Origin: Lethocerus indicus | Lineage: Eukaryota > Arthropoda > Insecta > Hemiptera > Belostomatidae | Length of the DNA stretch: 64,000 nt | Direction: 5' to 3' | NCBI GenBank assembly: GCA_019843655.1 | Contig: JACDQD010000005.1 | Coordinates: forward strand, 4,553,575 to 4,617,574 | In this document: one piece after another, positions 1-12,670 of the stretch | How positions within the stretch are numbered: position 1 is the stretch's first letter | How the letters are laid out: the number at the start of each line of letters is the position of its first letter | Position numbers and translations under genes: made by a program | Notes under the pieces: model-generated | The model's input: only the letters and a program-made list of their open reading frames with translations | Told to the model about the DNA's origin: nothing | Database searches by the model: none

Positions 1-3000
1 TAATGCGCCCAGCCCTCGGTGACGAATATATCGTCCCCCGTACCACGATCCGGGCAGTAACTCCTCGTTTAAACGCCAACCCCCGCCCACCACCGTCCAT
101 CACACTCTTACACCGCCTATTAACAAGAATGAACGCGGATTTTGTGTGTCCGTGTCCGCCGGTCCGGTGGAAGGGGGTGTAAATTTGAAAAATTCTCCCT
201 GTACGAGGGGCGGGGGTGGTGGTGGTGGTTGACGCTCGGCCATAATTCAGGCGTTGCTTAAACCGACGGCCGGCCGCCCGGATTTGCCAGGTCGAATCTA
301 TTTTTAATTCCCGGATTTAATACCCCCCCCTCACCGCCCACTAACACCACCCCCGCTATACCCCTCCCTTACTAGTTAGTGTCCCTTTAGCTGGGGGATC
401 TGTAGCGCTCATAAATTTCTCCGGCATGTTGCGGGTAGGGCCCCCCCCCAAAAAAGGTTCTTCTTCATCCCTACATCCCACCCTTTTCACCCTTTCCCAA
501 GATTTAAAAAGCTTAGTGCTGCGGCCTGTAATTCCCGGTCCGAGGGTTTGTCGGAGTGCCGACCCCGCTTATCGGCCTCGTCGTGGTGCCTCTCTCCCTC
601 CCTCTCTCTCTCCACTACATTACACTAACAGCAACATTTTCCCCTTTTCATATACCCCGTATTAGTGGATTCAATTTGCTTTTCATTGTATTGGTTTTTA
701 GAATTCAATGCGAGCTCGTTGATTTCACATTAATGCAGTAGTCGAACCTATAAATTAAATTGTTTGTCTCCTTTTGCACTGCAACTCTGGCGGTAGAAAT
801 TTTATGTTTCTATCAAGGTTTTTCAATTTTTTTATTGCATAATCATTAATCAATACATGTTAAAGGGGTACTAGATTTAATTATTGTGACATGGTTCCTG
901 ACTTGTTATTCTAGCCAGAGATGATCTCTGGGTCAGTGGGTGATAACGAGAGGATTGGGATAAGCAGAAAGGCGGGAATGAATTTTAGGAAACCGGTATT
1001 ATATGGCTTGGTCCGCTGTAGGTATGCTGAGGTCGTGGTGAAGAGTGTGATTGGAAACATACCAGGGAGCATTGAGGAGGGTTCGAAGGATTTTCGATTG
1101 GAATCTCTCCAGATAGCATCAACTTTTTTTGTTGAATACAAAATTCCCCACGCCGGGTAGCGATCGTTCCACAATAAACGTTACTGGAGTAAAAAAATAG
1201 TGTGGGCGGGAAGCATTTGGCTAATCTGCAACATCAGTGATGACGTTGACAGAATTCATTTCATTTTCGTGACGTTTGAAATCCCATATATACCGGCTTT
1301 AATCAATTAATTTTGAAAAGTAATGTTTCATAGTATCATAAGGAAAAATATGGAAAAATATAAAATCTGGTCCAAATGAATGACTTTTACCGTTTTGATA
1401 AAAAAGTCGACACGGAGTTTTATTTATGAAATTGCGAATATCCGAAGGCACGGAGATGGGCTCATATGCCAAATTCAGAGCTCCAACAATTTGAACCGAG
1501 CGCTTTTCAATCAGTTGTTTTTGCGGTGGGTGAAAGGCCTACCGGTAGCCAGTTCAATTATTAGATTTATTATTGTTTTAAGCAAATTTTAATGATTTCC
1601 ATTTGTTATTTGGATTCATTTCCATGGTTGGTCGGGTGGGGTGGGAGGAATGAACAAATACAATTTTACCTGGTACCAAACGCGAAAGGGCTGAAATGTA
1701 ATGATTCTGTTCCAGTAGCATCACAATAAGAGCCGGTTCTATATCCCCTATTAAAACCCAATTGAGAACCGGCTTGAGTGCTGCATACGGGCAGCCTCGG
1801 TTCAGCTAGTAAACCGTTGTTAATTGATGAAATACCGCTGAATTTACAATGCAATTCAGATTCGCAATAAAACCCATCGCTCAGTGTATTGCATAGAGAA
1901 AAATGGACCGTTGAATTCAGTTATAAATGAAGATCAAATACTAAACAGAAAATACCGCTCATAACCCTCAACAACCCTACCGTAACCATTAACAAATTAA
2001 TTTTAAAAACATCTGCATAAGTACATTTCGTGTAAATCAAAATAACATAGTTGAATATAAATTTAAAAATAACAGTAGCAATAAATAATTCTTACTACAA
2101 ATAATATACTATATTCATTTATATGTTACTAGATTAATTAATTCTCCTATTAGCAATTCACAGTGAATGAATCAGTGGGCTCTTCTCCCGTTGACCTCCA
2201 CTACTGTCCACTTAATCCAGACTAGGATATTCATCGACATTTTGCTATCACATAGGCACTGGATATAGCAGTGAATCGGCTGTAGTTAGTGAGCTACTTA
2301 TATAGGTTTGTGAAAACCCCCTGTGACGCATTATTGAGAATTTTAATGATATTCCTGCGGGACAACATCTAAGCAGTGAGCTATATTTTTTTTGCGCTCA
2401 GTCACAAAGCCTGTATAGCCGGATTAAAATAAAGAGAGGGCGCGGTGTACAAGGGCTTAATTGGAGTTTGCCCGACGTTCGCCATTGTTTCACGGGAGCG
2501 CATCCGGTAATATGTTAATTCCCGGGCCTACGGCCGATGCGCCGATACTTTTGCCGCCCCATTCCTGGGGGCAGATTTAAAAAGCTTTAGTTGTAATTCG
2601 GTTTTTGTGAACCGGGCAAGGAGTGCTGGTTGTGCTAGGGAGGAGGGGGACTTATCGGCCTCGGGGGGCCTCCCCCCCCCCGGGTACCCTAACTACTTTC
2701 TGATTCGCCGGCACTCTTATTTCCACGCACCCCGGGGACACACTTGAAATACAAACAGAACTCGACACACTTGCCTTGAGTTTTTATCTGTTCGGACGCC
2801 GGTCCACTCCCGGGCCTAATGTCCCCGGGGGCTGCTTAGCCGCAATTACTCCCACTGAACACTGTTCGTTTTCCCTCGGATGGATCCAACCCTCTCTGAT
2901 ATCACATAAATCTTTTCACTGCCCTATTTAGCGATAATATATACTGCTGTCACCCCAGTGCCAACAGGAAAAAACAAAAAATAGTAATACTCTCCTTATA

Positions 3001-5230
3001 GATACAGATTTCAGCTGATTAATAGCACTAGAAAAAAATTATATAAATCTTTGAATAATCAACAGTCGTAACTGGGTTTAACTGGTAATGCAAAATCTTT
3101 CATCATGTAATCAAAATATTTTTCATGTCCACATTAACTAAGAAAATAGGGAGTTTTCTTCTTCTCCAAGCTATATGAGCAAGTACCCGTCGATTACAGG
3201 TCAATTTTTAAATGTTAGACTGATACCAAAATGCATTTCTCCTCGGTGATCTGGTCCATTTTACGCGGTGATATAATCGTCCAGTAATTGATCATTAATT
3301 CCCCCCCCCCACCCGGACCTGATACGCCATGTACAATTGAGTTGGGCAGTACAAATATAATAAGTCCGGATTTAGGGGGGCGTGGAGGGGCACGTCAAAC
3401 AGATACTAATTTGGAACTGATTAACCCGCTTCAATCGATTTACATATGCGTTCCACCTGTACATAACCTGCCTGTTCGGAAAGAAGCAGAATGATTTATC
3501 CCGGTTGTGTCCTGCGGTTGTGCCTAAAATTACCCCGCTAAATTGGAAGCCTGCCGGGGGATGGCAGAGGGGGAGCGTTGTAGGGGCGGTGGACGCTTCT
3601 ACTTATGTATGGGTATTAAATTGACCCCGGGGGGCCATCGCGTGACCAACATAACAAATGTAAATGTCTCTCGCTCCTACTCAGCCCGTCGGACGGGGCT
3701 CCTTTATCTTGTTTCCATCTCGGGCTCTGACTTATTGCCCCTCACGTTTCTCTTATGTCTTTCTATTGTTTCGCCCCAGCCCAATAGGGCCTAATTAATC
3801 GGACTTTCGAGGGGAAACTGACGAGTCAGTCCGAGCCTTCCTTTGAGCGAGCGAGCGGCTAAGTTCTGCATTAACTGATAGACATTGACCTGGCACCTGG
3901 GGCCTGAATTGCTAGGGCCGCTCGATTAGAAGGATTAGATATAATATACAATAAACAATAATAGCCTATAGTCACACTTGTTTGTGCGAGAATGAGGTGG
4001 GACAGTGATAGGAGGAATTGTCACCAGGATTATGTAAATCAATAAAATGCGCCGCATGGCTAGAGAGTGGATCTAGAAATATATATTTTTGAAATATGCA
4101 GTTAAATGTGTGTAGTGGTTAGTAGGAAGAAATACCTACAACATCAAACCGGCCGATGATTTCAAACCCGGAGAAAATCTCTCCGACCGCCCCGCGAATA
4201 AATAAACCCAGCGGCGGAGTGTAGAAAACCGTTTTAAATATGTATACAGGAAAAGTGTTGTACCCGCGTCGTGGAGTTTAAGGGTCGGGGAAACGACGTG
4301 AAGGGGCGGGTATTGCGGGATGTTTCGCGATTGAAAATACCAGGGAATAGTGGAGGATGGGCGCGAGGACTCCCTCCCTCTTCCTCCGAGCCACCGCCGA
4401 CTCTCTCCTATGGGGAAGACGTAAAGATGGTTGGGGGCGGCGCGGAGAGAGGGGAAAATCGCGGATTACCCTGCCAGAAACAGACAGGGTGGGAGCCAGC
4501 GGCGGAGGCCGACATTTCGAGGCCGGGCCTCGTTCGGTTGCTTGAATATGTATCGAAAAAATTACCATTCCGTTGTCTGGGCGGCGGCGGGGGCGGCGTC
4601 CTGGCCGGGGCAAGGAGGAACCGACCGCCGAACGGATAGGGAGAGGGTCGACGTTGTGTAAAATGAAAATGTTAGCCCTGAATTCAAATGAGGCTTTGCC
4701 GGATAGGGGTGGAGGGGGTGCAGTAGGCGGTAGGTTTCAAATCACAACCCCCGCCCCCCATCCAACACCCCCACGCCTACCGCCACAACCAGCCCTCAAT
4801 TCCTCTTGGAAGGTTCGGCTCGCTTAGATCCCAATCGGACTCTCTATTACCGGAGTTCAATTTTGCCAGACGTGAAAATTTTTGACTTTCCATCAGAGAT
4901 TTAGTGCCCACTGGCCGGATTGGTTTCCTTCCTGGAAAAATATAGGTCCCTATTGTACGATCTGGCGTATGAGAATAGTTGGTATTTAGAAAATATTCGA
5001 AACCTTTAGCACTGCCATCAATTCCCTGTCTATATTACGAGTTACTGCGTTTCTGTCTTACTTATTTAGAGCGGAATAAATATGACCATCTAATGGTACA
5101 TATATAGACATAAATATATTTCTGAAAGTATTGAGGATAGGAATGAGGAATGTATCTTTTGGTTGGATCTTACGGTTGGATGTAAAATTATTTTTACTTT
5201 GTAAATTTGATTTATTGCGGTGTATTTCAT
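1..5230. other. Non-coding, AT-rich with GC patches
   Basis: No gene recognised. GC-rich patches at 1-660, about 2400-2900, 3290-3940 and 4140-4830 contain poly-C or poly-G runs and CpG. The rest is AT-rich. Short open frames over the GC patches have low-complexity, arginine-, proline- and glycine-rich translations typical of stop-poor DNA. Confidence 0.7.
3799..3834 (+). other. Hairpin with two competing stems
   Basis: TCGGACT (3799-3805) pairs with AGTCCGA (3828-3834). A shorter inner pair, CTGAC (3818-3822) with GTCAG (3825-3829), shares bases 3828-3829 with the outer stem, so the two partly exclude each other. It contains hammerhead-like words but not in a hammerhead order. Confidence 0.5.
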
Positions 5231-5283
5231 GCTTATCGCATATTTAATAATTTTATAAAAACATGTTCAAATAGGCGATAAGC
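5231..5283. other. 9 bp inverted repeat
   Basis: GCTTATCGC (5231-5239) and GCGATAAGC (5275-5283) are inverted with a 35 bp AT-rich spacer. A separate 14 bp palindrome, CGATAACGTTATCG, lies at 5368-5381. Confidence 0.6.
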
Positions 5284-5440
5284 GGCAAAGGATTACCAGA
5301 CTGACTACACATTATTTACATTAAGGAGACCGTATATTAAATTTTAAATATATCAAGCGTTTTAAGGCGATAACGTTATCGGAAGAACTTTGTAGATATT
5401 GTTACTAGTTCTAGTGTACATGAGGTTGCAAGAATTGTTG

Positions 5441-5900
5441 ATATTCAGAGCCCCTGAAGGCCACGAAACACTCGGGTTCGCATAATACGCGGCAATCGTT
5501 CAGTGGGGCGTAAAAAAGGCAGTTTGTGATGTGGCGGGGGTCACGGGCGAAAGGACGCGCTCTAGCATTTGAACGGGGCGAATTAACGCGCTAATTAGGA
5601 TGGGACGGGAACCCCCGCCTCATTGTTCGAGTCCGAGTCTGGTATTTGGGTATAAAAGTCAGAGGATCGGCCGGGTGGGGTGACCGACGCGCCCCGCGGC
5701 AAGCCCCGTTGCGTGCTGCCGGCTGATAAATTATGAACGGTTCGACCCCCGTTGCCGACATTCTCGTTTGTTCCTGACCGGAACTGCCGATGACGAATTC
5801 TACATCCGCGTCGTATATCCACTCGCGTTTGGGATAAGCTCGCGAATAGCAGTCGCCGCAAGTGCACGCGTGAAAGTTTCGCTGTCGACACTAACCGGCC
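5441..5900 (+). promoter_or_regulatory. CpG-rich patch with TATA-like box
   Basis: This is a GC-rich, CpG-rich stretch in AT-rich surroundings. TATAAAAG at 5651-5658 is a full TATA-box consensus with GC-rich flanks on both sides, as at some animal promoters. No clear initiator is seen about 30 bp downstream and no recognisable coding sequence follows, so promoter function is speculative. Long open frames here on both strands are explained by low stop-codon density. Confidence 0.2.
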
Positions 5901-6800
5901 ACCGGTTCCTTAACCGTAACATCTGAGAGCTTATTTATTGCTTCTCCTCGTGGGCTCAATCTTACCGAATCATCTTGTTAGAGAAGATACCTTTCTCGCT
6001 TCCGACCAAAGTACCCCACACACTGTCCCGCCCCACGGAGACAGTCGGGGAAATCTTGCAACGGTAAAAACCCTAATAGACATGTCCGAATTTAGTTTAC
6101 ATGGAGTTATAGCATGGAGTAGTAGCCCTGTGGTACTTCAGGGCAGTACCGCATGTACCCATTCTTCCTCTTGCCCGTAGGGGCATTCTGAGTGGCCCAA
6201 CAGGCCTGTGCAGATGAGCATTGAGAGAACCGTGTCCTGTGTTAGCAAGAACAACAATCTCATACGCCAGTAGTGTGTTTGGACGGTTGCTAGGAGATCT
6301 CGGCTTACCCGCCGAGGCTTTCAAGCATTCTCGGTAAATGTATGCTTATATAATATGCACGTCGTTCGCCGATGGTTAAACATTTAATTTTTTCGTGTTA
6401 ACAGGTCCATACACAAAAAATAATTAGCATCGCTTCGTATTGTATTGTTTAGCGATAACCGGGTAGGTCTGTAAAAAAAGTCATCAATCAGTTTAACTTG
6501 ATTCAAAAGCGAACTCAGAAAATGTCAAATGTAGTATTTTCATTTAAATAACTTTAAAAATATTGAACAAACAAGGCAAAATGACGGTATCAGTCATTAC
6601 CATACGGTAACAACTAGATATATTTTGTATGTTGTAGGTTATCTTTTTGTAAACTTTTTTTCAGCCGAATTCAAAGTACTACCGCCGATGTAAAACTGTC
6701 TGCCGCAATACAACGTTTCCTGTGTGCCTAGCCGATGGGGCGTGCTGCTTTGGGGCTGCTTAGATTATAGAGCGTGCAATGAGATAAAAGTGGAAGGTGG
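5901..6800. other. Non-coding, no definite feature
   Basis: Mixed composition becoming AT-rich after 6330. An acceptor-like T-rich tract ends in CAG at about 6664 but has no donor that would close an exon. Nothing else is recognised. Confidence 0.6.
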
Positions 6801-6802
6801 TC

Positions 6803-6837
6803 GGGGGGTTTCGGGGTTGTGAGTTGGGGGTTGGGGG
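6803..6837 (+). other. G-quadruplex-prone stretch
   Basis: G runs of 6, 4, 5 and 5 at 6803-6808, 6813-6816, 6826-6830 and 6833-6837, just upstream of repeat copy 1. Confidence 0.65.
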
Positions 6838-6854
6838 TTGCCGGAAGCGGTGCC

Positions 6855-7010
6855 GTGTAATGGGATGATTTGGGAGGTCGACGGTCGATTAATCGGGAGC
6901 GCGTGTGGCGCAGGCCGAGTTCTGTTTGCGGTGTCGCCCCCAGCTACACGGGCCGGCCGTACCGAGCCGCACTATAATTCAAACACAAATAACCGATAGC
7001 TCCAGCTATC
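6855..7010. repeat. Diverged dispersed repeat, copy 1
   Basis: This segment aligns in order with 8018-8200. Shared blocks are AATGGGATGATTT (6859-6871), then GGTC-ATTAATCG, then a GGCCG...TGTTTG-GGTGT block with about 18 of 22 bases the same, then CTATAATTCAA at 6972-6982 followed by an A-rich AAATAAC. The blocks are separated by unalignable GC-rich sequence with indels. Identity, type and boundaries are uncertain. No open frame or terminal motif identifies a transposon family. Confidence 0.6.
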
Positions 7011-7596
7011 CGCCCGATACGTGTAAGCTGCGTCTTCACCGCAATTCAACCGCTAGACGGGTACAGCACTTCCTCTTCGCGGTCGAGTGGCCCTGTATAC
7101 ATTCGAACGAATTTTCGAACTACTGATGACGGCGACAAGTCGAAACCTTGTCGAAGTCAAGGACAAATACAAATCAACGAATGAAATCGGAAGATCCCTC
7201 CAGGGAGTGCAACCATGATTTATTTCTTCCTATAGTAACTATTTTTTGAACGATTCGTTGGATATTGCAGTATGAAAAACCCCTCTAACACGATTGCCTC
7301 TGTGGCAAAACTTGAAATACATTTAAGTTTACTACCCATGAAACAATTAGATAAGTCAGTACTGAGTGTACAAATGTTGATGGGATTCTTCTTCAGTCCA
7401 CATTGCTACATCATTTATAACCATTTTTAAAGAACTATACGAAATAACCAATAGGGGACGCAGAATAGGACAAATAATTTCTGATATAGGGCAGCAACTG
7501 AAACACTACGTAGAAAGATCCATAATTTTTTATATATTTTAATTGAGTAAAATTATCTCAACTTCCGTTTCAAGTTGTATATCCCACAATAATGCG

Positions 7597-7752
7597 AACG
7601 CCTTCGTTTTCACGTTATTCTATTAGTGATTACAAGGAACGCCTTGTAAGTTATGCTAACCCTCAACACAATTAACGCCTTGTTTGGAAGTTATGCTAAC
7701 CCTCAACACATTGAACGCCTTCCGTTTTATAGTTATACTATCCCTCAATGCC
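7597..7752. repeat. Imperfect ~40 bp minisatellite, about four units
   Basis: Units start with AACGCCTT at 7597, 7638, 7674 and 7714, giving unit lengths of about 41, 36, 40 and 38. The middle two share TTATGCTAACCCTCAACACA exactly. The outer units are more diverged, with ATTCTATTAG and TATACTATCCCTCAA in the matching positions. The array lies between the two copies of the 6855/8018 repeat. Confidence 0.75.
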
Positions 7753-8017
7753 ACCCCCGTCCCATCAATGCTATAAGCTAACGTTTTAGATAAAAATGCG
7801 CAGGAAGGGACACATTATCTCGAGATGAGTGGAATAAGATGAGTGGGGTGCCAGGTATTTTCAGGCTGACTATAGTAAAAAATTGGCATTCTAACGAATG
7901 CCCATCGTTTCCTTCCATCGACTTAACGTTTTCAGTATTGTACCCCCATAACTCGTCTCGTTCATATCGGGTCTTGACTATCAGATCCCGACGGCCGGGA
8001 CAACTGGAGGGGCGAAC

Positions 8018-8200
8018 GTGGAATGGGATGATTTCCGAGGCGGGCGGTCATTAATCGAGGCCGTGGGCTCGGCGCTAGACTGTTTATCAGCGGGGCCGGT
8101 TTGTGTTTGTGGTGTGCCGGCCTCAAAACGCGGGGGCGGTGGCGTAGGAGCGCCGCCCCCCTGAGCTATAATTCAACAAGAAATAACTAGCCCGAGCAGA
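8018..8200. repeat. Diverged dispersed repeat, copy 2
   Basis: This is the second copy of the element at 6855-7010, in the same orientation and about 1.16 kb downstream. It carries AATGGGATGATTT at 8022-8034 and CTATAATTCAAC at 8166-8177, with the intervening blocks in the same order but about 30 bp longer because of a GC-rich insertion around 8120-8160. Two ordered, diverged copies flanking a minisatellite suggest an old duplication or the remains of one composite element. Confidence 0.6.
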
Positions 8201-9960
8201 ACAGCAGCCGGCGGCGTTGTCCCCCCCCCCATCCCAGGCCGCCAGTCTATTAGCCGCCTAGTTAGATTAGTACCTGTTATCGTACAACTCCCTGCCTCCC
8301 TCTTTAGCCCGCTCTCTCCCAGCTCCTCTTTCATTCGCCCTCCCTCCCTCCCACACCCCCTTGCCGCACACCTGTTGTCCCTTCTACCCGTTTCCATACT
8401 GAAACCGTACGTGATGCTAATTCCGCTGCTATTCCCCGTTGGAAAATTATTTTACCATTTCGGACAAATGCACGGTTTCTCCTAATTGGTTGCACGCTAT
8501 GCACTGGGAGGTTTGTTCTATTTATTACAAAATATATCCGATCAATTTTAAATACCGGTTTAAAAACGTTATTTATTGTTAAACACATTTTACCATTAAT
8601 TTTAAAAGGCCTCTTAAAACATATGTTAATAAAAGATTATAATATAATTTTTGCACGGGAGTATACCCTCGGCTGTTTGGTCCTTCGGTAGCACGGTTTC
8701 GACTTCTCTCCATCGACAGTGCCAATCTTTCTGTAAAGTAGTGGGAGACTTATGGAGGCATCCTATTATAACTGAAACAGCACAGTTACTATGAAAAAAG
8801 TAAAACTTCCACAAGATCGTGATAGCAGAGGGTTAATTCACTTTCTCCGGTCAAATGGACTAAGGTTTTCCCTCCGTTGGGTTTCTCCCGCCGTCAGTAG
8901 ATAAAGCGAACTCGATGTCGATCGATATATCACTACGGAAGCGTCAATAGTGAGGTTGTAATAAATAAACATTTCACATTGTTGACAGATCAGAGTTGAA
9001 GCATAGTTGAATCGCATTCGGAGACGGGTCCCTGTGCCTGCCATCTTATGACCCCAAAGGCACCAACGCCCCACCCCCCCAACCCGCCCCCTGCCCGTAT
9101 TTGTGGCGTCCGGTGGGGTTGATGTGATTAGGGTCGGGGGTTGGCAACCCACGGTCAACATCATTAGAGCGGCCCCCGCTCATCCCCTCCCAATAATCAA
9201 CACTAACAGCGTTTAAACGTTATATTAATCTACAATCTAGCCCCAATTAGGGGATCACAATAATTATTATTATTGTTGGAAATGAACAGCAAGGGGTGGG
9301 ATTTCATGGGGAGTTTGATAGTCACTCAAATCACTTATAAGTATAACAGTTATCTACTCCACGGAATATTAAGGTTAGTTAATGAATCCAAACAATCGTG
9401 CGCTAGGTTACTCGTAATTTTACGGTGAAGGGCTTCTAAAATGTCCTCTTTTCTCATAAACGCATACCACAGCATTCGGATACTACGTTTTTTAATCTCT
9501 TTCCAAAGAATCTCACGGTATAGTTGATGTATTAAACTTAGGGAAGATTTCTTGTTTGGGGCATATACTGCAATAGTTCTCTTGAAATATATAATACATA
9601 ATAGTTTATGTTTATTTTCAAATCCTGTTAATTTAGGATTAATTGGACGGAAGATTTGAGACAAAGACGAAGGCCGTAATGAAGATTTATGGATTTCAGA
9701 ATTACTTTTTTTTGACAAGAGCGTGAAGTGGTCGTTGTTATTGGAAATGAACGGCGCACCAATGGCAAAGTTGAGTTTCAAGGAGGTAGAATTGTGACTG
9801 CAAAAATAGACTAATGCAGACGACCACTTCTGAGAACATTTCGGTCATTCGGTCACTATACATTAAATGTAAGGATCGGAGACAAGAGAACAATCGGGGG
9901 GTTTCACCGATAGGGGACAAAGTAGGAAAGAGAAGTGAGATGAGTGACGGTGGTGTACGG
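8201..9960. other. Non-coding, one long but unsupported open frame
   Basis: A C-rich patch at 8220-8400 and another at 9050-9190 flank AT-rich DNA. A stop-free stretch on the - strand (9350-9781) encodes about 143 residues but has no ATG before residue 103 and no domain that I recognise. It is within what chance gives in a window this size. Confidence 0.6.
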
Positions 9961-11860
9961 TAAAGGGCGGCGGCGAGAGTGGCGGAATACGGGTTTTAAA
10001 TTTTGCAAACCGGGCGATATTTCGCAATTAGGCCCCCCGCTAATGAATGTCACACAAAGGGGGACCCCCCCCCGGAGGGGGCCCGCGCGCCTCTGGGCTC
10101 GGCCTTCTCTCGTTAATGAATCAAAATGTCGCGCGCGGCGCTAAAAGCTTTTTTTTTTATTGCCGGTTTTATTACCGGGCCTGTTGGTCTGTGTCCGACC
10201 GAGAGCACTATATCTGTCATCGGCGGCCCAATCCCCGGCCCATATCTGGGCCCCGGATAACTGCCCTAATCGACAGTTCCCTCATCCCAGCCCTCGCTCC
10301 CTCAACACCCGTCAAAACGGTCCAGCTCAGGCTCAATCTTTCTACAGTAACATCCACTCCCTCTAATCTACCGGCTAACCCTTTTTGAGTTTTTATAAAA
10401 TCGTACTGTACCATTTTCATATAAAGCCGGCAACCTTTCATTTTCTTTAGCAAACCGATATAGTGCATTACGGCAAAAGTGAATTTCAACTTACCTACTA
10501 TTTCATCCTTCAAATTATTCGATATTAGCGGCGATGGTCGCCATGGCTAAGGCGACTAAAAACTAAACTTTCTTCTACGGGGTTGAGCTCAATAAGATTT
10601 TTCTCTGCAAGCCCTCCTTTCAATATTGGCTACATTCGAAAAATCTTTCGTCACTGATCATCATTGACCGTATTTACATATTAGATTTCTAAGACAAATA
10701 TTCTCCGTGCATTTATGCATATAATAAAACATTCGGGAAATATGATCGATGCTCCAAGAAGCATGCGATTTTACTTTTTATACCACAAAATGTTAATTAT
10801 TTGCTTGTCAGTAACTAATAATGTGGATCGGGAAAATTCTTTCTTGCGATTCAATTAGAGATATACTTTTTCCAGTCAGTATAATTAGTATATTCTCCCT
10901 GCTATTGTAAATTTACAATACTATAGAGTCCGAAACCAGCTAACATTCAACATTGTTCATAATATGTTCTTTCACCGAATGGGATGTAATTTGAGGTAAT
11001 CCGAATAATAATATTGGTATATTAATACTGTTCTCATCATTCTATTATATATTATTTGCGATTCATCGTCCGTGCCATTTTTTATATTGTATGACTTGTT
11101 TGACCCGACTCGGGGTGCAAAATTTATGCCCGCTCCAACTGCGCTTAGCGCCGTCCCATATTTTCCAAATTCAAAAATCAGCAACACGGACCTCCACCGC
11201 CATGAGTTACAGGTTTTAGTGGCCGGCGTCGGTGGGCCATCATCCCCCCCCCCGTTCCACCACCACCACATAGATCACTGGACCGCCGCAGAGATTTGTC
11301 GTATATCTATACGCGACCTCCGCGTAACTCCGTTCGTTGTATGTGTTAGTAATTAATTCCACCCCCTCCCCCTCCGCGCACCCGGGGCTTCATCCGGCGG
11401 GGCATTAACAATTAGTCGAACCGCGCGGGGATGGTCCCGTTTGGGGGCTCCGTGTGTGTGGGGGTGGGGGTTGTTCCCTTGGCCGACCCATCAGGACAGA
11501 TGCGGATGATAACCGGGATTTACGCGCCTCCACCCCCCCAGCGGGCCAAATTAATCGTCGTAAATATCCGTCCCAGCAGCGCCCGGTTAGCCCCGCGAGC
11601 ACTGTTATTATTGCTCGGTGTCGTACCGCCGACACGAAAAAAAAAAGAAAAACAAAAAATTCCGACCCTGTTGTCTGTCAGCGAAAAATGGACGCCCCCG
11701 AAATATGCCCGGCCGATATTATGTGTCATCCCATCCGATAAATACCGCAGGGGGTGGACTCGATTCGACCGGGGGATATATTTCGCAGAGCGCGGGCTCG
11801 CAAATCGAAAGTTGATCCGCAGTTAATTGATTCGAACAGATGCAAATCCGCCCTATACGG
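9961..11860. other. Two GC- and CpG-rich patches around an AT-rich core
   Basis: GC-rich at 9961-10380 and 11100-11830, AT-rich between. Overlapping open frames exist on both strands in the GC patches with no recognisable domain. A donor-like TAG|GTAAGT lies on the - strand at about 10492-10500 without an associated exon. Confidence 0.6.
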
Positions 11861-12461
11861 GAGTGGCCGATGTACAATAACCGTCTCTGACCTTTTGAAT
11901 TGAAATATAGGTTTGGACGCGTTAATACATCCTTAACTCATTGTGTGCATTTCCCGGGGTTGCGGTCATACCGGGGTGGTGGGAAACAGTTGAATGGGAT
12001 CCCAGATGTAGGATCTCGGTAATGTAAACGGGGATTATAAATTGATAGCACTTATTTAATATTTAACCGAATATGGCGACTGCGTTATTATCCGGCTTAT
12101 AGACACTGCTTTGTCTCTCGGTCGCTTCATACAGCTCTATGCTCCATCACTACCCAGTCCATTGGTTATTTCTCTTGCGTAAATATTAGTAATTTGGAAT
12201 TTACTTATCATATCATTACAGGTACATCATACCTGCAATATTTCATAATTCAGATTCCTTATTGACGGAAAATTACACCACCGGGATCTTCAGGTTGTTG
12301 CCCCGGATGCTTTTAACCGTTTAGGAATTCCCTTTCATTTTTTCCTTTTCTCGAAAACCCGCCCGCATTTAATATGCGCATCTCGCGTATTTTGATTTTG
12401 GCTCTTTTCGATAGGAAGCATTTTGTCGTGTTCCAAATTACTTCCAAACCCTCGCGGGCCA

Positions 12462-12482
12462 TCAGACGGCTGTTCCGTCTGA
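12462..12482. other. Short perfect hairpin
   Basis: TCAGACGG (12462-12469) and CCGTCTGA (12475-12482) form an 8 bp stem with a 5 nt loop. No run of T follows. Confidence 0.7.
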
Positions 12483-12632
12483 ATAGAAAATTATTCTAAA
12501 AATCAACCGTCTACCGAAATTTCAGATCTGCTGTCCAGCCGAACACAATGTCCGATTCTACAGTATTTTCTGTGTGTTCCGTGATAGGGCCGGTGGCCTG
12601 CAATTAAATTAGAAAATACCGTGACGTATGGC

Positions 12633-12670
12633 GGGGGGAGGGTTAGGGTTGGTGGGGGGGATGGTTGGGG
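12633..12670 (+). other. G-quadruplex-prone stretch
   Basis: G runs at 12633-12638, 12640-12642, 12646-12648, 12654-12660 and 12667-12670. It contains one GGTTAGGGTT telomere-like word, far too short to be a telomeric tract. Confidence 0.6.

Noticed and set aside
3811..3860. Hammerhead-ribozyme-like words GAAA and CTGACGAG
   Set aside because: In a hammerhead the CUGANGA box is followed by stem II and then GAAA. Here GAAA precedes it directly and no second GAAA follows at a suitable distance.
5748..5772. GGTTCGACCCCCG resembling a tRNA B box
   Set aside because: The loop length is wrong and no acceptor or D arm is found.
9350..9781. 143-codon open frame on the - strand
   Set aside because: It opens at TTG, has no ATG before residue 103 and no recognised motif. 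A rough count of stop spacing in a window of this size allows one or two such frames by chance.
10490..10502. Minus-strand TAG|GTAAGT donor
   Set aside because: A lone donor match is expected by chance, and no convincing exon or acceptor accompanies it.
12640..12652. GGTTAGGGTT as telomeric repeat
   Set aside because: Only one unit or so, inside a general G-rich run.
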